Origin: Streptomyces sp. NBC_00576
GTDB taxonomy: Bacteria > Actinomycetota > Actinomycetes > Streptomycetales > Streptomycetaceae
NCBI RefSeq assembly: GCF_036345175.1
Contig: NZ_CP107780.1
Coordinates: forward strand, 8,494,001-8,558,000
Reading direction: 5' to 3'
DNA length: 64,000 bases
The first letter of the stretch is position 1. Each line of letters starts with the position of its first letter. The notes under the pieces were generated by a model. The model ran no database searches. It was not told where the DNA came from and worked only from the letters and a program-made list of their open reading frames with translations. Both the position numbers and the translations under genes were made by a program. This document shows, piece by piece, positions 62,037 to 64,000 of this stretch.

Positions 62037-62333
62037 TCAACCGAGAACCGGCGGCCTCCCGCCCACCCGCTCCACCGCCCGCGCGGATCGCGGCCGTCGT
62101 GTCGGTCCCTGACGCGCCAGCTGCTCCTTCTCCAGGCCGACATGGGGGCGCCCGTCCAGCACAGCGATCGTGGCAGGGACGGCGCCCTCCTGCCGTACGA
62201 CGTCCTCGAGTTCCAGCGCCACCTGCAGATTCCGGGGGCGCGGCAGCCCGTGCGCGATGATCATGGACTCCAAGGCCACCACGGGTCGACGCGCGTCGAC
62301 CGCTTCCCGCACTTCTTCGGACACCACCAGCAT
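62037..62333 (-). pseudogene. Pseudouridine-5'-phosphate glycosidase (PsuG), truncated
   Basis: The minus strand encodes a clear PsuG N-terminus: VSEEVREAVDARRPVVALES, MIIAHGLPRPRNLQVALELE and GAVPATIAVLDGRPHVGLEK. Similarity stops after about 66 residues, and the last ~30 residues are unrelated Arg/Pro-rich sequence before the stop at 62037. The full protein is ~300 residues, so the catalytic lysine and most of the fold are missing. A deletion scar; pseudouridine degradation from this copy should be lost. Confidence 0.8.
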
Positions 62334-62434
62334 CACGTGCCTGCTTCCTGTCGTTCGGCCTTCCTCATCTCTGGCGAGCGTCACGCGTGGTCAAACCCTT
62401 GCGGCCAGTGGAAGAGGCCACCAATCTGGGGTAC

Positions 62435-62863
62435 ATGACGGACAACTCGATGCGTCTCGACCATGTCGTCCTCTGGGTACGCGATCCGCTCGCCGCTGCC
62501 GACTTCTACGAGCAGGCGGTCGGCATGGAGCCATTGAGGATCACCGAATTCGCCGCGGGAACGGTGTCGTTTCCCTCCGTACGCCTCAACGAGGAGACCA
62601 TCTTCGACCTCGCGCCGTTCTCGCTGGCGGAGCGCATGAACATGCTCCCCGGGTCCGCCGACAGCGCGGGCCGCCCCGTCAACCACGTATGCCTGTCCCT
62701 GCCTGCGGACTCCTTCGACGCCCTGCGAAGCCGCCTGCGGGAACGGGACGTACCCGTCTCGGACTTCTCGTACGACTCCTACGGGGCCCGTGGCATGGCG
62801 CGGCGCAGTTTCTACTTCCGTGACCCCGACAGCAACATCTTCGAGGTGCGGTACTACGCATGA
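62435..62863 (+). CDS. VOC (glyoxalase/bleomycin-resistance) family protein
   Basis: A 142-residue metal-dependent-fold protein. Typical strands are RLDHVVLWVRDPLAAADFYE at the N-terminus (with the metal-binding His), VNHVCLSLPADSFDALRSRL in the middle and RSFYFRDPDSNIFEVRYYA at the C-terminus (with the Glu ligand). Function unknown; lyases, dioxygenases and resistance proteins share the fold. Start ATG 62435 (MTDNSMRLDHVV). Confidence 0.88.
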   Translation: MTDNSMRLDHVVLWVRDPLAAADFYEQAVGMEPLRITEFAAGTVSFPSVRLNEETIFDLAPFSLAERMNMLPGSADSAGRPVNHVCLSLPADSFDALRSRLRERDVPVSDFSYDSYGARGMARRSFYFRDPDSNIFEVRYYA

Positions 62864-62866
62864 GGA

Positions 62867-64000
62867 TCACCGTTCAGCTCCTTCGGCTCGGCCGCTCGCC
62901 TCCGCCGCCCGGGCCCGCCGTAGGCCGCTGCGTGTGAACAACGCCAGCGCGCCCGCGGGTATCAGCAGGCATGCGGCGCCGAGATTGAGCCACCCATAGC
63001 CGGCCTGGGCCATCACGAGCCCGGCGGTTGCCCCGCCGAGGCCCGCCAAGGTGTTCATGACGAGGTCGGAAAGCCCCTGGGCGGCAGCGCGCGCCGCCTC
63101 GGGCACGGAGTCCGTGAGGAGGGCGGACCCGGAGACCAGCCCGGCCGACCAGCCCAGCCCCAGGACGAAGAGCCCCAACGCGACGCGGCCGTGACTGCCG
63201 TCGGCCGTGCCCGCGAGGAACGCGGCGCAGGCCAGCAGCCCCACGGCGAGACCGATGCCGGACAACCGCCCGACCCGGTCGGACAACCGCCCCATGAGCG
63301 GCGAGAACGCGTACATGCCCGCGATGTGGCCACTGATGACCAGCCCGATCAGATCGATACTCGCGCCGTGGTGCCCGAGCGCGACCGGGGTCATCGACAT
63401 GACCGAGACCATGGCCGTGTGGCACACGGCCACCGTCACGAGCGCGAGCCGGGCGCGCGGCGAGGCTGCGACGGCGGTGAGACCGGCCCGCAGGGACCGG
63501 CCCTCGGCCGACCGCTCCTCCGCCGGGGCGAGTGCACGGGCCGTGAGCAGCGGATCGGGGCGCAACAGGACGGCCACCGTCACCGCCGCCACCAGGAAGA
63601 TCCCGGCCGCCCAGAGAAAGGGGCCCGCGGTCGCGGGTATCCCGAGTCCGGACACACTGCGCCCCGCGGGCGCGGCGATGTTCGGTCCGAGGACCGCCCC
63701 TATCGTCGTCGCCCACACGACGTTCGAGATGGCTCGGGCCCGCCTGTGCGGCTCGGCGAGATCGGCGGCCGCGAACCGCGCCCCAAGATTCGCCGACGAG
63801 GCCGCGCCGAACCCGGCCATGCCGCACAGCAGCAGCGGAAAGCTGCCGATGACTGCCGAGACCACGACGACACCCGCCCCGAGGGCACCGACGAGATACC
63901 CCAGGACCAGTCCGGGCCGCCGCCCGCGCGCGGTCATCAGCGCCGCCAGCGGCAGCGAGGCCAGCGCGGTGCCCGTGACCATCGCGGTGGGCGCGAGCCC
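62867..64000 (-). CDS. MFS transporter (partial, runs off the right edge)
   Basis: The C-terminal 377 or so residues of a major-facilitator transporter. Visible are helices with ARGRRPGLVLGYLVGALGAG (motif A-like loop TARGRRPG), FGAASSANLGARFAAADLAE, SDRVGRLSGIGLAVGLLACA (second A-like motif in the C-half) and GYGWLNLGAACLLIPAGALA. The N-terminal helix or two lie beyond 64000. A drug/metabolite exporter is likely; substrate unknown. Convergent with the VOC gene, 3 bases apart. Confidence 0.9.
   Translation of the reverse strand, partial: GLAPTAMVTGTALASLPLAALMTARGRRPGLVLGYLVGALGAGVVVVSAVIGSFPLLLCGMAGFGAASSANLGARFAAADLAEPHRRARAISNVVWATTIGAVLGPNIAAPAGRSVSGLGIPATAGPFLWAAGIFLVAAVTVAVLLRPDPLLTARALAPAEERSAEGRSLRAGLTAVAASPRARLALVTVAVCHTAMVSVMSMTPVALGHHGASIDLIGLVISGHIAGMYAFSPLMGRLSDRVGRLSGIGLAVGLLACAAFLAGTADGSHGRVALGLFVLGLGWSAGLVSGSALLTDSVPEAARAAAQGLSDLVMNTLAGLGGATAGLVMAQAGYGWLNLGAACLLIPAGALALFTRSGLRRARAAEASGRAEGAER

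Overview
The window is a GC-rich chromosomal segment of a Streptomyces-type actinomycete. The evidence is strong third-position GC bias, frequent GTG starts, Streptomyces-type families (SPW_0924, DUF3068, DUF4184, DUF6343, CU044_5270, XRE/DUF5753 plus DUF397, Methyltransf_19), and a conserved order livKHMG - polA - rpsA - PAC2 - coaE. No rRNA, tRNA or CRISPR array was seen. TTA (bldA-type) codons appear in only two of the intact genes I inspected by eye.

Region by region. 1-4.6 kb: branched-chain amino-acid ABC importer on the minus strand (livK, livH, livM, partial livG), with a hairpin after livK. 4.8-8.5 kb: a hypothetical membrane-anchored protein, a hotdog thioesterase and a YdeP/FdhF-like molybdopterin oxidoreductase. 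8.7-21.8 kb: polA, a DUF4184 membrane protein, a secreted lytic transglycosylase, SPW_0924, DUF3068, hrpB, a methyltransferase without a canonical start codon, and rpsA with a good promoter, a long leader and a strong terminator. 22-29.8 kb: core and accessory metabolism (PAC2, coaE, TPR, acyltransferase-like, a TTA-containing methyltransferase, MOSC, DoxX, S4, uracil-DNA glycosylase, proline iminopeptidase).

29.8-35.7 kb is a scrapyard: the two ends of an IS630-type transposase flank a small DNA-binding gene, and remnants of a GntR regulator and a UvrD-type helicase lie among intact GNAT, RidA and ferredoxin-like genes. 35.8-37.9 kb: an ECF sigma factor translationally coupled to a membrane-anchored CU044_5270 protein. 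38.1-41.5 kb: a coupled sensor kinase/response regulator pair, the regulator carrying two TTA codons, beside a decayed anti-sigma-like ATPase.

41.9-45.2 kb: a FUSC transporter and an SAH/MTA-deaminase-like amidohydrolase. 45.4-49.1 kb: a whiJ-type regulatory cluster (small protein, hypothetical, HATPase, XRE/DUF5753, DUF397, SAM methyltransferase) with paired dyads in its divergent promoter. 49.2-53.3 kb: a membrane-linked tyrosine phosphatase and a PEP-utilising enzyme overlapping a membrane protein. 53.5-64 kb: a MocR regulator and a CxxC alkylhydroperoxidase-like gene sharing a symmetric promoter, an orphan gltD, DUF1772, DUF2293, a kinase-like protein without a P-loop, CBS, CorA, a methyltransferase, a truncated psuG, VOC and an MFS exporter running off the right edge.

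A recurrent feature is apparent leaderless architecture: a TANNNT hexamer 6-8 nt before the start codon with no Shine-Dalgarno. All family calls come from reading translations; nothing was searched against a database.
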